Source of the DNA: Antedon mediterranea
Lineage: Eukaryota; Echinodermata; Crinoidea; Comatulida; Antedonidae
Direction of reading: 5' to 3'
DNA: 64,000 nt
Assembly (NCBI RefSeq): GCF_964355755.1
Contig: NC_092677.1
Span: 8,005,001-8,069,000, forward strand
Shown piece after piece: positions 47,344 to 62,300 of the stretch (its first letter is position 1; every line of letters begins with the position of its first letter). Under the pieces are notes generated by a model, which had not been told where the DNA came from, searched no databases, and saw nothing but the letters and a program-made list of their open reading frames with translations. The translations under genes and the position numbers were made by a program.

Positions 47344-50300
47344 ATGCAATTTAAATTCAATGTTTTGGCCTTTTGGGCTTTTTATTTAATAAAACTTATA
47401 TTCCCAGCATTTAGTCAAGAGTTTATAGGATGTGGAGGGTTTGTTAAATCCGACATAGAAATAAATTACTCCCGTATTCAGGTAAGTAAATTATCCAGGC
47501 CAGTAAAGTCAGTGGCTGGCTAGGCCTAATAACTTGCTAGCCAGGGCCCAGGCAGTCCGCCAGGAGCCAGTTAGTTAGCTGGCCTACATCACCGATCCGG
47601 TTACACCTAGGCCTAGGATAGATAACTTAGGCGCCCAGGAAACTAAACTCGGATCTATAGCCTCTCAAGACCTACCTAGCTTTATGGCAGGTGATTTCGT
47701 TAGAATAGTTGATAAGAAAAAATGATGAATTAAATTTAAATTTTATTTTCCAAAATTAATTTTTATTTTATGTATGACGATGACATGTAATTATATAGTA
47801 GGTCTAGGCTAGGCCTACAATTATATGTAACATGATTTGCAGTTTGGATTGAATTGAGTATTTGGATTAAAAAATTGCGTAGCACGATATGCAAGAGAGC
47901 AATTCATTTTCCAACATTGTTGATAAAACCACAAATCCTATATAAATATTGTTTGTAGTTTTTATTATAAAATAATAAATTGAATTTCTTGAATGAATTT
48001 GAAATTGCCAAAAAAAGCGGGTGTCTAGAAAACTCAGATATAGAAAACTCAAATCTCAGATATATCTAAGTTTTCTAGATCTAGAAATCTGAGTTTCCTA
48101 GACACCCAAAAAAAAGCATTTGGTGGAGAAATCATTTCACAATTTCAAGTGTTTCAAATCTTTCAAATCATGCAATGATAATAAACTGTAGGGTACAGAA
48201 TGAACTTTTTTTTTCAGGTTAAAGTTTATAATAAACAAGGTGCTCTGAAATACCATACAGACTGTGCTCCCAACAATGGGTACTTCATGATACCTATTTA
48301 TGACAAGGGGGAGTTTGTACTGAAGATAGAACCACCTGAAGGTTGGACTTTTGGTGAGTTACACACAGGCCTTGTAGTTGTGCAGTAAATGCTACATACA
48401 TTATACTGTACAATAATGATGATTTATGCTAACGATGATTTTGATAATACAGTTGTAAGAGTTGAGTTGATAGTGAAGATATACTGTCTGTGGGCTACCT
48501 CATTTTTTAAAATTGAATATACAGTAAAGACAATTAGAATCTGGTTTTAAGAGAGCATGTTTTCTGGGTTTTTTCCATTGGCCAATGGATCCATTTCTTG
48601 GAATATTTGTAATACTGTTTTACAATTGTATTTTATTAGATCAAAGCCAAAAGCAATAATAATTATTGGTTCATCATAATTCATGAAATTATCTTCCAAA
48701 ATGTACATATACAAAATTCACTTGCACTGATGAAGCTCTGCTAACTTTTCTGGCTGTTTACTTTATCGTTTTGATTTAGCTTTTCGCTTTTTTTTTGTAT
48801 CTCCATTGAGATCCAGCCACTGATACCCACAGCATTTTTTTCAGTAATTTGCCTTTGGATTTATGTACAAAATTCATATACAAATTTACAAATATAAATT
48901 CAAAGGAAAATTACTGACAATGTTGTGGGTATCAGCGGCTGGATCTCAATGGAGTATACAAAATAAAATAAGCAAAAAGCCAAATCAAAATGATAAAGTA
49001 AAACAGCCACAAACATTTACAAATATATAAATATAAAAAACATATACTGAATGATACTACTATCTACACATCCACCTAGCACCTTGGGATGGTCTTTAAT
49101 GATTTGTTAAGGAGCGAAGTATAATGTAATAATATAAATTTATCTCCACAGAACCAAGAGATGTTAAATTAAACATTGATGGTAAAACTGATGTATGCAG
49201 TCGCGGAGAAGATATTAATTTTAAATTTATGGGTTTTGCTGTTGAAGGAAAGGTACTTTTATCCATAACAACAACATGCAAAAAATATCATTATTACAAA
49301 CTTGTAGGACTTTAAAAAAGGAGTTTTAGAAATCTATTAACTTTTTCCAAAAAACAATATAAACAAAAAAAATAATGATATCGCTAAATAAAAAAAAGAG
49401 AATATAAACCATAAAAAAATATGGTATTGATATGATGTCATTGTGTCCATATAATGGGCACCATCGCATTTTTTGTCACATAAAGTTTAATGTAGAGCTT
49501 AAGATTTTTAAACTTCCATTAAGCTAATTTTTCATGTAGGCCTATTAGGCCTTACTTTATCTTAGTTTAATAATTCTTTTGTGTGTGAAAAATATCAATA
49601 AAATAATTATGCAGGTATGTTCCAAGTCCCACCACTGAAAAATGACTTGAAGCTCATCAACTGACACTGTAGGTGAGGGAAATACATCTCGCTCTGATTA
49701 CTAATGTTTACAGGATACACGATTTATTTGTACGCTTGATTACATTAATTCAATGTAAGGATATATTCTGTCGGGGAACTTTAATACGATAATTTAATTT
49801 CAAACTAACAGTACTGTACCAATTTTTGTTAAATGTTTTTTAATCTTACACTCAGGTCATCAGCAAAGGTCAAAGTGTAGGACCAAAGGATCTTGTTGTT
49901 TCCATGGCAATGAAGGGAGGTCAGGTGAAACCATTGACAACAGCCACTGACAATACTGGAAAGTATGGCCACTGAATTAAATTAAAAAAAAATATTTAGA
50001 GAAACTCATTGAGGAGCCTTTAAAATCATAAAAAAATTAGCTGTTGAAAATAACCTAAATAATTATGCATAAAAGAAATATTGTAAAACAAAAGTAATAA
50101 ATAATATATTTAGAGACAATACAAACAATAATGCATAAAAGAACTGTAATAAAATGTGTAAAAGAATAAAAGTACTGTATAGAGTAATATAAGAGTCATG
50201 ATCAGGCCTATTCAGATTTTTAAGTTAAGAATACATTTTTTAAAAAACAAGAGAAGAACTTTTTTTTTTGAAAAATAAAAGCTAATTTTGTGTAATATAC

Positions 50301-53300
50301 AGCTTTATGTTATTACAAATTTCTGTTCATCTTAGATTTAAGTTTCCAATGATTTTACCTGGTGAATACATTGTAACTGCTACACATCCAGTTTGGAAAT
50401 TTGAAAAGCATTCAACAACTATCACAGTTGACAAGGATACTGTTGTCCTTAGTGATGCACTCATCATTGCTGGATATGATGTCAGAGGTCAAGTGTCAAG
50501 TGAGGGAGAAATGGTCCCAAATGTTAAGTTTGTGTTGCTGTCTGACACAATGAAGCCACAAGTAAGGGGTTTTGTAATTGTCTGAAATAAATATATTTTT
50601 AATCTACAGGGAACTATCTAAAGTCTGTTTTTAATTTCCGAGTTTGCCACTATTTTGGTGTCCACACTAGTTATTTTGTCCATCTGCAAGCAAGATCACA
50701 TAACAAAACTCTTATCTGATATGTTGAGTTCACAAACCTCTTCAAACTACAGTTTGTCATCTATTTGGTAATGGTATTGATAGCATAGCAAGGTAAACGG
50801 TATTGTTTTTTGCCTATGAAATCACCTATTATTATAATAAATTTGCTTTTGCAGGATGTGTCCGATTGTCAGAAAAAAGCTCCTGCTGGTTTCCAGAATT
50901 CTGGCAGCAAGACATTCCTGTGTCATGTTCAGTCTGATGCATCTGGTCTGTTCATATTCCCAAGTATGCCAACTGGAAAATACTCAGTGGTGAGGTTCAC
51001 TGTACTGTACAATATACTACATTAGTTTATAACTCCCTTTTACGAGAGATTACCAGTGAAAGACCTTTGAAAAATGTACTGTACTACAGAATATTGGTAT
51101 TATTTTTGTACGCCTTGAGCACTTTGTGGATATGTGCGCTTTATAAATCTTATCTTACTGAATAAGTTAATTTTTTTCTATTTTATTTTTCATTTAATTC
51201 CATTGCAGGTTCCATTCTATCGAAGTGACCTTACGACCTTTGACCTGACTCCAGCTAATTTAGACATTACTGTTGGCCATTCTAGTTTAAAGCTTAGTGT
51301 AAGTAAAATAATTGCAGATAATTATTAGTGTGTAAAAGCTATTGGAGGGGCTTCTTTTCAAACTCATGATTGTAGTTTCCAAATATACTCCCTTTTGTCA
51401 CATACAGTTTGATAATGTAGACAGAGCTGCATATAATAAGGCTTCTTAAGGCATATTATATTACTAATTGTAAATTACTTGATATAAGTGTCAATGGTAT
51501 ATATTTTAAAATTACTTATGTTCAAAAAGAGAGGAATGATGTTTTCTGAGGATCATCACAAGGCTTCTTTTAAACAGGTTATTTAACAGTACATTGTATA
51601 TTGCTTTACAGACTCCATTCAAAATTGAAGGATTTTCTGTGATTGGCAGAGTGGTTAACTCTGTGAAGGTAAGGATAAGCACTCAACAAATGATATATTT
51701 TACCTAGTTGTATCTATTATTGTTATATATAATTAGTAGTGGCATAAGTTTAAATAGAACATCTATAATGATCATCTAATTAGACAACTTTTTCAATGGC
51801 TCAAATAAACAACCAACGTTGCTGTTGAAGGCTTCTAAGTAGAGAACAAACGTAAATATCCTCTATGGAAGAGTTTACCTATATTCATATCAAATTTAAA
51901 AAAAAATTAGGGCAAAGGTATAGCGGGCGTGACAGTGACCGTCAACAAACAGACGCCAACCACCACAAAAGCAGATGGATCCTTCCGTCTTGAAAAGATG
52001 AAATCAGGTCACTATATGATCAGTGCCGTCAAAGAGCACTACCACTTCAATGAACTAACCACCAAGATTACTGCCAATACACCAGAGCTTGCAGACATTG
52101 TCGCAGCCAGGTATGTGTATTATGCTAACAACAGGATTTACTTGTCTAAGGATCTAAAGCTCTGTCCACACCATCAACCTTGTTTGACAAAAAGTTTGAT
52201 GTGCCCAAATATGATAGTGAATCATATCCATGTATGGGCACATCACATTTTTTGTTGCATCAAGTGTAGACAGAGCTTGTATAGGACTGTAAACAAAACC
52301 ATCTCAGAACAATCACTAAGCTCTCATATTAAACATATTGATTTTTAACATAACCCATATTTTCTATTTCAAGATTTGATTTGTGTGGCCATCTTCAAAT
52401 TGATCAATGGCCATCTGGTCTGGCAAAGCGATCTCACAAAGTTGTTGTGGCAGGAAAAGACATTAAACCGATGTCAAAGACAGTTGATAAGGAAGGGAAG
52501 TTTTGTCTTGATGTTGCACCAGGAACATACACTGTCAAGGTAAATGAATCAGTCAGTATGTTAATTTAATGTATATCTATTCATACAATTTATGATTGAA
52601 AAATTATAGTTGTTTTAGGACGGGAAACATTTTCTCTCGTCCTGTATACGCTACCGGAAAATTTAGTTTTGTAAACTCTGGCAATTGACATACAAACAAT
52701 ATAGTTTCATTGAATTGTTTTGGAACATCAACCATACAAGAACTTTTCCATTTCAACATAGTAATTGTTCTTGTTTCTGTTTGATGATCTTCATTTTATA
52801 TCTCTAATTGCTGCTAATAAGCAAAAATAACCAGTATTTTGATGACAACAATCAACAAAATAGCATACTAAATTTTTGTTGCAGGTTGAAATCAGTGATG
52901 CAGAACATGCAGCAGGCTTTCAACTAGTTGAAGCGACTCGTGAAGTTATCATATCAAACAGTCCTGTATTAGATGTTAATTTCCAACAATTTAAGGCAGT
53001 GATACAAGGCTTTGTTTACTGTCTTGGTGAGGCTTTTGTCTAGGCATTCTTTAAGGAGCATGTCAAATTATTTTACTGCATTTACTGCAGTAAAGTTGGT
53101 TTACCAATTAAACTACAGTAACTGCAGTAGAAAGTTGATTCATTCAATAAATATATATATAATAAAAGGCTACTGCTGCCCGAAAGCTCTCCAAATTTTT
53201 ATGACTGTTTTACATTATCGTTTTTATTTAGCTTTTTGCTTGTTTTATTTTGTATCTCCATTGAGATCCAGCCAATGATACCAAGCATTGTAATTTTTTT

Positions 53301-56300
53301 CAGTAATTTGAGTTCGGATTTATAACAAAACTTTTTTCTTTTTTTGTAGACATATGTGGTGAAGTTGACTTAGCTCTAAAGTCTGTAGACCATCCTAAAC
53401 TCCCAGTTCGAATAATCAAACTCGCACAAGGTACTAATCGGGCCAGCTTTATAATCCGAGACATCCTGCCTGGTACTTACACATGTAAGTAATGTTATTC
53501 TAATTATGCTTAGTTAATTTGCATAAACACAGACTCATATGATCTGCGCAACTAGCACTTATAGTGTGTTTTTGCTTACATAAAATGGTTATTAGAAAAA
53601 GATTTTTTGGTCTATCTATGTGTTAATTGTTTTGTTTTTGTCCTAAGTTACAGTACTATAAGTCATTATTTCCATTCTCAAAAAGACAAAATTACTAAGT
53701 TTGCTTCTTATATCTATTTCAATCCAGCTTCCTCTGGTAACTATGTATTATTATTATTTTTGTCTAGTGAATGGCAATCATGCCCACTGGTGTTGGAAGG
53801 AAGCTGTAACCATTAAAGTCAGCAATTCTGATATCAATGACATTAAAATATATCAGAGTGGCTATAAACTTCAATGCCAGAGTTCTCATGCTTGTTCATT
53901 GGTAAGTCTGTTCTTGTGGAGAGTGTGGACACTTAGCCGCAAATATTATATACATATAGAAACAAAAATAATCTAAAATTATATTTTAACACACAAATCA
54001 GAACACATAGTTTTATTAAAATATAGTGAACTTTTTATAAAAATAATTATATTGTTAATCATAATGAAATGAATAATTTCTTGGTAAATTATCTAGCATC
54101 AGGATCATGTAGAATATGTTCTCCCATTGATTTGCTCTACATGCATGACTAGTGTATAAAATGGTCGTAGCTGCCATCTTGTTGGTCCCTCTACATGAAG
54201 AATCACTTTTTGAACAGCGATAACATTGGAGTCCGCCCTCTAGCCAATCTATAAACTCTTTAGTTAAATCTACGATATCTTTTTCCCAACTATTATTAGC
54301 ATTACCAACATGTACAGAATGGTAAAAACAGTGGTAAGTTTGATGTTGTCAAGGGAAGAAATACAATCTGTGTGGATAAAGCAGGTGCATACAAACTCAC
54401 CACTACCTCATGTCATCAGTTTGACAAGAAAGAATATCAATTTGATACGTAAGAAACCAACATATTATTGTGACACTTCACCTATTTGTAATCCATTCAT
54501 TATGTGGGTGTAGTGTACTTTAAGTGCATAGATATTCTGCATTTATCAGTGACTGAAAGAAACATTTATTTATTTATTCTAATACTGTGTGACTCCTTGT
54601 CCCAACGTTATGATACTGTGTGTCTCTCAAAGAATGTACTAGGTTCTTTGAAGTGCACATGAGCCAAATGTGTATTTTTTATTCAAGAAAATTCGTTCTA
54701 CTACCAGAACCATCTAGCGAGTCAGCCTTGAATCCTTACTACGTATTACAGTTCTATTCTATAGTCTTAATCATTCAGCCACTCACTTTCTCAGCCACTT
54801 ACGCAGCATGACTTTTAGGACCAGTTTTTAAGGTTACTACTGGCTAGAATATTTTGAATTCTAGAATATTTATAAGTGGAGAAAAGAAACTGTTGCAATT
54901 ACAAATTCTCTTATCTTAAGTAAAAACTACTTAAGTGAAATCCTTTAAAAATATTTATTGACTTAACTGAAATAATCACTTGAGTGTAATTGATAAATAT
55001 AGCTAAAACGTGTTGGCTTTAATGATGAATGTGACTATCTACCTGTATATCCAAAATATTCAGCGATAATTGTGTAACCATTACAGATCAAATCAGGCGT
55101 TGGTGTCCATGACAGCTTTGAAACATCTTGTACAAGGAAAGATTATTTCTAAAGAGATGATCTCTGATATTGAGGTCAAAATTACATCATCAATTCCATC
55201 TGAACAGCCTGTAACTCTTGGACCCCTGAAGGCTAAGGCAAGTTTAACTGAGAAACAAGAGAAATTATCGGGTAAAGATGCAAAAACAACTGACAAGGGC
55301 AAGAAGGAGTCGTACGAATATGAATTTTCTCATTGGGCAAGGTAATGAATTTGACTACCTTCTAGTTCCATTTCTTCTCTGTCAATGTGGAGATCAAACA
55401 TTTTTATTATACATGTTCATGACGTCATAAGTAAATGCTTTCATATTTCTCAGGACTGCAGAAAAACTTACATTTAAACCAATTTCTGGTGAAGTGCTTT
55501 TCTATCCTAAAGTGTCAGAGGTCAAAGTAAAAGGTGGTAAGTACAAAGAAAATACTTTGTATTAGTACAATAGAAGTATGTTTTGATGTTTTTTTTTACT
55601 CTGGAACTAGTCTTAAAGTTTCTTAAAGCCTATTTAGTTTTTCTTAAGTAAGAACAATTGTCATGTAATGTCAAAATGTTACCAGTATAAACATATTCTC
55701 TAGGACCTATCACAAATCTATTTTCAATTGCATTAGACTCCTGTCCTGGAGAAGAAGTAGTAATTGAAGCTAGGACTGGCATCTTTATATCTGGCAAAAT
55801 AGTGCCACCGCTTGAAGGTGTGAAGATTGACATTCATACTGAGGCACCAGATAAGGCGGTTGATGTAATCAAAACTCGGACAGATAATAAAGGGGTTTAT
55901 AGGTAGGTGTATATTGAAACAGTGTTCTTCCACTAAAAGATAGCTGTTATTTTCATTTTCAACACATGTCTTCTGAGCTTATTGGTGCCATAGGTGCTAA
56001 TGAACATGTCATACTGCATTTCTTGAGCTCATAGAGTGCACAATTTTTCACTTCGCAAACAAATATTTTAACTATTAAATTCGTTGAAGTGAAAAACTCA
56101 AGGAACTAGAATATGTCAGAAAGAAATTTGGAAGATGAAAACATTCCGTATAAACTAAAGTGGAAAACGCCTTTTTTATGCCCGCTGTATTCTAATTGTA
56201 ATAGTTTTGTTCAGCCATGCTCTCAAGACCCATTTGTTCCTATTAATTTTAGTTATATATGTTTTCTTTAGAGTTGGCCCATTTGTTGACACAAATAAGT

Positions 56301-59300
56301 ACACAGTTTTTGCGGAGAAGCAGGGTTACACATTGACAGCAGAAAAAGACAATCCTAGTAACTTTATCGCATTTAAACTTGGTGAAATTACTATTCAGGT
56401 ATGAAAATTAATGTTACTCAAGTCGCTACTAACACACTTATCTGTGAAACAATTTTAGGTAATATATGTTTTAATACTCTGGCCAATCCCTATTCAACAG
56501 ATACCCCCAGGGGCAGTCGCAGGACTATTTGAAAGGGGTTGCCCACAGAATCCATATACTGTAAGTGCTGACTCTGTTGGTTAAATTTTATGATGCAGTT
56601 TGTGAATTTACAATTATATCGATACTGTATAGGATGAAATGGGATCTAAATTTCAATTTAGTGGCAGAAAAAACATTTTGTATGAAATTAAGGGTGTTGC
56701 CCAGGCCACTAGGGCAAAACCCATGCGACCGCCCCTGCACCCCTTTTAAGGGTACACTTTGTTGTCCCCTTAATAGTAATTGTTTACTGTATTGGATTTA
56801 CTGTGGATTTGAATTAATCCAGTTAGTATTACAGCACTTGAGATTCTTGTTTACTATAAAAAAATTTGATTTGTTATAAGGTAGTAGATGAAAATGATCA
56901 ACCACTAGTTGGTGTTGTACTATCATTGAGCGGTGGCAGTTTCCGTAGCAATCAAATGACTCCTCAATCCGGACGAATCACCATTGAATTTCTAGGATCT
57001 GGACAGTACTTCCTAAGAGCTTTCCTCAAGGAATATGAGTTTGAACCCAATTCTAAGGTAAATCTGCCATTTTCATTTCGGTTTTCATTACTTATCCATT
57101 TGATGAAAAGTAAAGGAACATTTTTTCTTGCTTTCTATGATATGCCTTATTTGTGTCCACATCCCAATGCATGTATGAGTTTCCTAATATTTTAAATGAT
57201 GCCCATGTCCTACTGAAAATTATGTTTCAATTTTTTTGGATACAGACAAAAAAATACATAAATTTACTAAAGGTGAATGAAACATTGGCTTATAGTTAAT
57301 GTCATATGCCACACTTAGAAAGTGCATGGTACATTTATTGTTTCCCCTGTGGAACAGTGAAAACAATTAATATTGTCAGTTCTTGGCAATTATAAATAAT
57401 AAAAGGCAAAAATATGATTTAATTTCCACCAGCTCATGGCGATATTTTATGCAAGTGTCGCCACTAGGAAATAGTACCTTTTATATATTATTACAAAAGT
57501 TGATTCATACATTAAAACATAAAAGTGAAAAAAAGAATTTCTAGGCTTTTACATTATCTTGCCTTATACAGCTAACTATTGAAACCCTGCATACAAATTA
57601 GTATTTAATGTAGCAACCTAATTCGTTCACAACTAATCACATCAATTTTTCATACATATTTATGAATAAATTGTTTAGTTTTTGTATTTGTATTTAATAA
57701 TGTATAAGAATATTAAAAACCAAACTTTGTTTGGCTAATCTAGGGGTGTCCAGTTTTGGAAAACTTTATACAGCTTACGGGTGTCTTTTGCAATATTTTT
57801 AGCCAGCATAGCAAATTATTTTATAATAATTGTCACATTTTATATTTTGTTTCGTCCAGTTTTAAAATTGTTTCGTATGTATTTTATTTAAATTGACAGA
57901 GAACCCTTTAGTAATTTTTTTTATGGCTAATAAAATAAAATAGGGTTCAAGTTTGGTGACATCCCTATATTCACATTATAGCATGTATTTTTTCCTATTC
58001 AATTTTCTAGATGATTGAAGTTAAAGAAGCTTCATCTGTAAATCTTAAAGTCATAGGTCATAGAGTAGCATTCAGTTGCTATGGTAGTGTGACCTCTCTA
58101 AATGGTGAACCTGAATCTAACATTGCCTTGGAGGCAAAAGGTCTTGGTGATTGTCAACAATTAATCGAGTCAGCCACTTCAGATGATGAGGGTAAATTCC
58201 GTATGCGTGGCTTAGAGGTAGGTTGTTTACTCAAATATAAGGCAGATTACAGTCTTTGAGTATGCTCTTAAAGTCAAAAATGATTTTCCAATATGTTAGA
58301 AAGGAGTTGCAAATGTGACAAATATTATACATAAAAGATTACCAAAAACAAATGTGTACCTGGTAATGTCATAAACAACCTTTCGCTGATTACCAGCTGC
58401 ATTATGGGAGTATGGTTCCATACATGTTTGATCCAAACCGGTGTAATAATATATACAGCGCTTTAGAGGTTTTACAACATTAAAAATAATTCCAGGATAT
58501 TAATATTATTAATTTTGTTTTTGTTGTCATCAGCCTTCGTGTGAGTATGAATTGAGATTAGAAACAAAAACAGGCATTGAAGCCGATGACCAGATTGAAA
58601 GAGCTGTTCCTCCACTGACCTTACTCAAACCTGATGGAAAAGATATACATGATGTACACATCATTGTCTTCAGAAAGCAATCAAACTTTGACATTGGCGG
58701 AAACGTGGTGACTGATCACCAGTTTGTAAATACATTGAAGGTACAGTACTGTATGGGTTAGCCCTATATTCTCTTATTAGAAAGCTTTTAATTCGTGATG
58801 ACCTATGACCTGTTGTATGCCCTGGCCATGGTCTGGACCTAAACTTTGCCAAAAATGTCAAGGAATGAAGTGACGTTAGCATGTGCCAATTGCTTTCTTA
58901 TTACAATAAACAGGATATAACTAGGTCATACGTCTTCACAAACTAAAAGCTTCTATAAAAACTAAATTTGATTTTGGAGCTTGGATGAATAGAAAATAAA
59001 CTGCAAAAAAAACCAAAAAAAGCATTTCGTCAGTATTATTTGTTGGATATGATCCAACATTAACTTTCTAATGTAAAGGCTTTAGGCATGTTATGCTCTA
59101 TTAAGTGCAAATTATACTTGTTATTTTCTTGTATAAATAGAACAAAGGAATTATTTTAGAATTAATACATCTCTACAGGCTTTGTTTGACAATTTTTAAT
59201 CATAATGATAATTTCAATAATAATTTAAATTACCGTTATTTAGAAAAATCATATCCTTCATTAAAATTTCACCAGCGGCCTCATCAAAGACATACAGTGA

Positions 59301-62300
59301 TTATATATAATTAGAGTTGATTGTTATAAATCCAAAATTTGTTTTTAAATAGGTAGGAAGAGAATTAATTTTACATAGAATAATGTTTGTAAATTGTAAA
59401 CCATCAATCATGAATACAGTAATTTATTTATAAATCTCTGAAATGGAACCAGCAGTATGACTGCTTCAAATCACATGTTTATATTAAAAAATCTAATAAT
59501 TATGTTTAAAGATGTATTGTCCCCCAAAAACATGAAAAATGAAGAATAATTAAATAAGACTTTGAATAGAGTATTTTCTAGTTTTAATAAAGTTAATCAC
59601 TTTCGTAGGAAAAAAACCCCTAAAAAATAATTTTTAAAGTTTCACTTATAAAATTACAAAATAAATGGTTAAATTCAACCTAAAAATCCATTGGCTGGCA
59701 GCCAATTTGACTATTTTTTGGCTTAAAATTACAGTTTTTTTAGTTAAATAATTTTTTTAGGATCTAGTTTTTGGTCAAAGTGGATAACTATTATGTGACT
59801 TTAAAATGGCATATTCAACAGAAAAATGTTTAATTATTATTTTTCAAGGGGAAAATACATCTTTAAATTGTAAAAACCATCAATCATGAATACAGTAATT
59901 TATTTAAAAATCTCTGAAAGGAAACCAGCAGTATGACCGCTTAAAAAACTATTGAAGAAATACATATTGTAAAATTTAAATTGAATTACACAATTGGTCC
60001 CTTATGATTCAAAGTCACTCATGCATTTGTAAGTATTTTTTGCAAATTTTAGCAGAGTCGTGTCTGTCATAAAAAATGCATGTAAATTGGAAAAATAATA
60101 AATTTAACTGATCTAATAAAACAAAAGACAAAAAATGTTTAATAATTTAAAATATTTATTGTAGAATGGTGTACTCAATTTCAGGTATTGTAAATTTTAA
60201 TTATTTAACGTGGCAAATATAAGAAACATGGTTTGCATATTAGGTTTACAGTAAGTATTTGATTACAAGTTCAAATTCAACTTATTTTATTTGTCCTGGA
60301 TAAATATAAGGTCATTCTGGTGCTGTGCCACATACTAAATATAGTTACACTATTGGAGAGATTTTGATATTCATCTTTTCGAGATGGGTTTCTTCTACGA
60401 TGATTTTATTTATTTATTCAAGATCCAACATTGTAAAGAAAAACACCAATACAGGATCGCCATAACATATATCAAATATAATATTTGATTTACATAAAAA
60501 AGAACAAGGAACAAACCGATATATATATATATATATTTTATTAAAAATGACATTAAAAGCAGAAGTATTACAACTAAAAATATCGATGTAAGGAAATCTT
60601 TGAACTAAACTATTATATGAATGAGCAACCTGACAAAAAATACCGTTACTTATACACATAACTTATAAAATAGAATATGCATGATTACATATATAAACTG
60701 TAATGTCAATCAATCACACAGTTTGAAAGGCTTTAGGGCACAAACTTTATCCAAATGCATGGATTATACTTGAAATATTGAAAACAAAGTTATATATGCA
60801 AATTTATTCCTAAACTGATAATTGAATACAGTTCAATTCTGTGACATGTAACAGAGTCAAATGCAAAATCATTAATGTCAATGTGTTATAAATTTGTCTA
60901 TTAGAAGTTTCTAACTTAGTATCATATAAGTCATATAACGCAAAACAAATTTTGATTAGATTTAATAATATCAATATGTGTAGCATAAATCCTACAGGTA
61001 CATATGAAAAGGTACAAAAATATTTTATACAGTATTATAATTAAAAAATAATTGACGCGAGTTCAAATTTCAACATTTTATTTGCACATGTTGAAATTTT
61101 AATTTATGTATCTAGTTTGCCCTTCTTTTTTTTATCAACGACTTCTGTTCATGCTTTGCATCATGTTAAACACTCACTATTTATTTATTTACAGGTGACT
61201 GTATTTAACGAAAATGATCTAGGCTCTGCCATCCATACTGTAGCTCTTGGAGCTAGCAGCTTCTTCCACCTTCCGCCTTTACCAATGAATGGACAGGTAT
61301 GTACTGGTGGTGTTCTTTGATAATCTCTTTACAGCTCAATCAAAGCTACTGTATATTGGGATTGGGTGCAGGTGCTTACCTCACTAAGGTAAGCACCTGC
61401 ACCCAATCCCAATATACAGTAGCTTTGGTGAATCCTAATAGAACAGGAAACTGCTATAATATCCACAGGGTAACCCCCCTAACTCCTTTAATTGGCACAC
61501 AGCCATTATGTGTACACTGGTCCTAAATTTGTACCTACTAGAGTTTTTATTTTAATTGTAATCTGGTCACAGTGATAAAAAGGTATCTTCATATTTTGTC
61601 TCAACTGGTACCTACTAGATTTTATTTCTATTGTAATATGTTCAGTGATGAATGGGTATCCTCATACTTGGCCCCAAGTGTTACCCTACCAGAGGTTATA
61701 TACACCATACCCTGGTTATTAAAGAAGAGACTGATCTCTTTGTCAATCTTATTTTCAGAAATATGTACTAAGACTTGAGTCGTCATTATCAAAATCAAAT
61801 TATAAATACAAGACTCAGGAAGCCTCTTTCATTGCTGAAGGTGTCTACCAGCATATCACATTTGAATTTAATCCTGAGGTAAGTGTGCTTTTCCGTTTTA
61901 TGAACATAAATAATGAAATTTATCAATTAACATTTTTAGTAATGATTTGTGGTTTAGAAAACACGCTAAAATAAGACTTTCTATGATAGTAAACTTTCTA
62001 TTTATTTTTGTTTGTAACTAACCAGTTTTCCATAAGTCATTCATTTATACAATATTTAATTGCGTTTACTAATTTTCTAAGAATAGGTGAATATATTATC
62101 CCTTTGTATTAATAATATGAATATTAATGAGTTGCTTTTCACCAAGATGATCTAACAATGGTTATAGAAAGGAATAAAACAGGAATGTTTAAGTGTCACA
62201 ACATTTACGAATTATATACATCATATTGGTATTACTTTTGAAAGGAAAAATACAATCGTAAAAAATGTATTTCGATTAATATCATTTTCCAAGATATATT

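Noticed and set aside
56501-56560. A 60-bp frame with AG before and GTAAGT after (IPPGAVAGLFERGC), which could be an extra NOMO exon.
   Set aside because: The NOMO family runs directly from the preceding exon (FKLGEITIQ) to VVDENDQPLVGVVLSLSG at 56881. A similar gccc..ggggc text follows near 56690-56750, so it is probably repeat-derived. It may still be a rare alternative exon.
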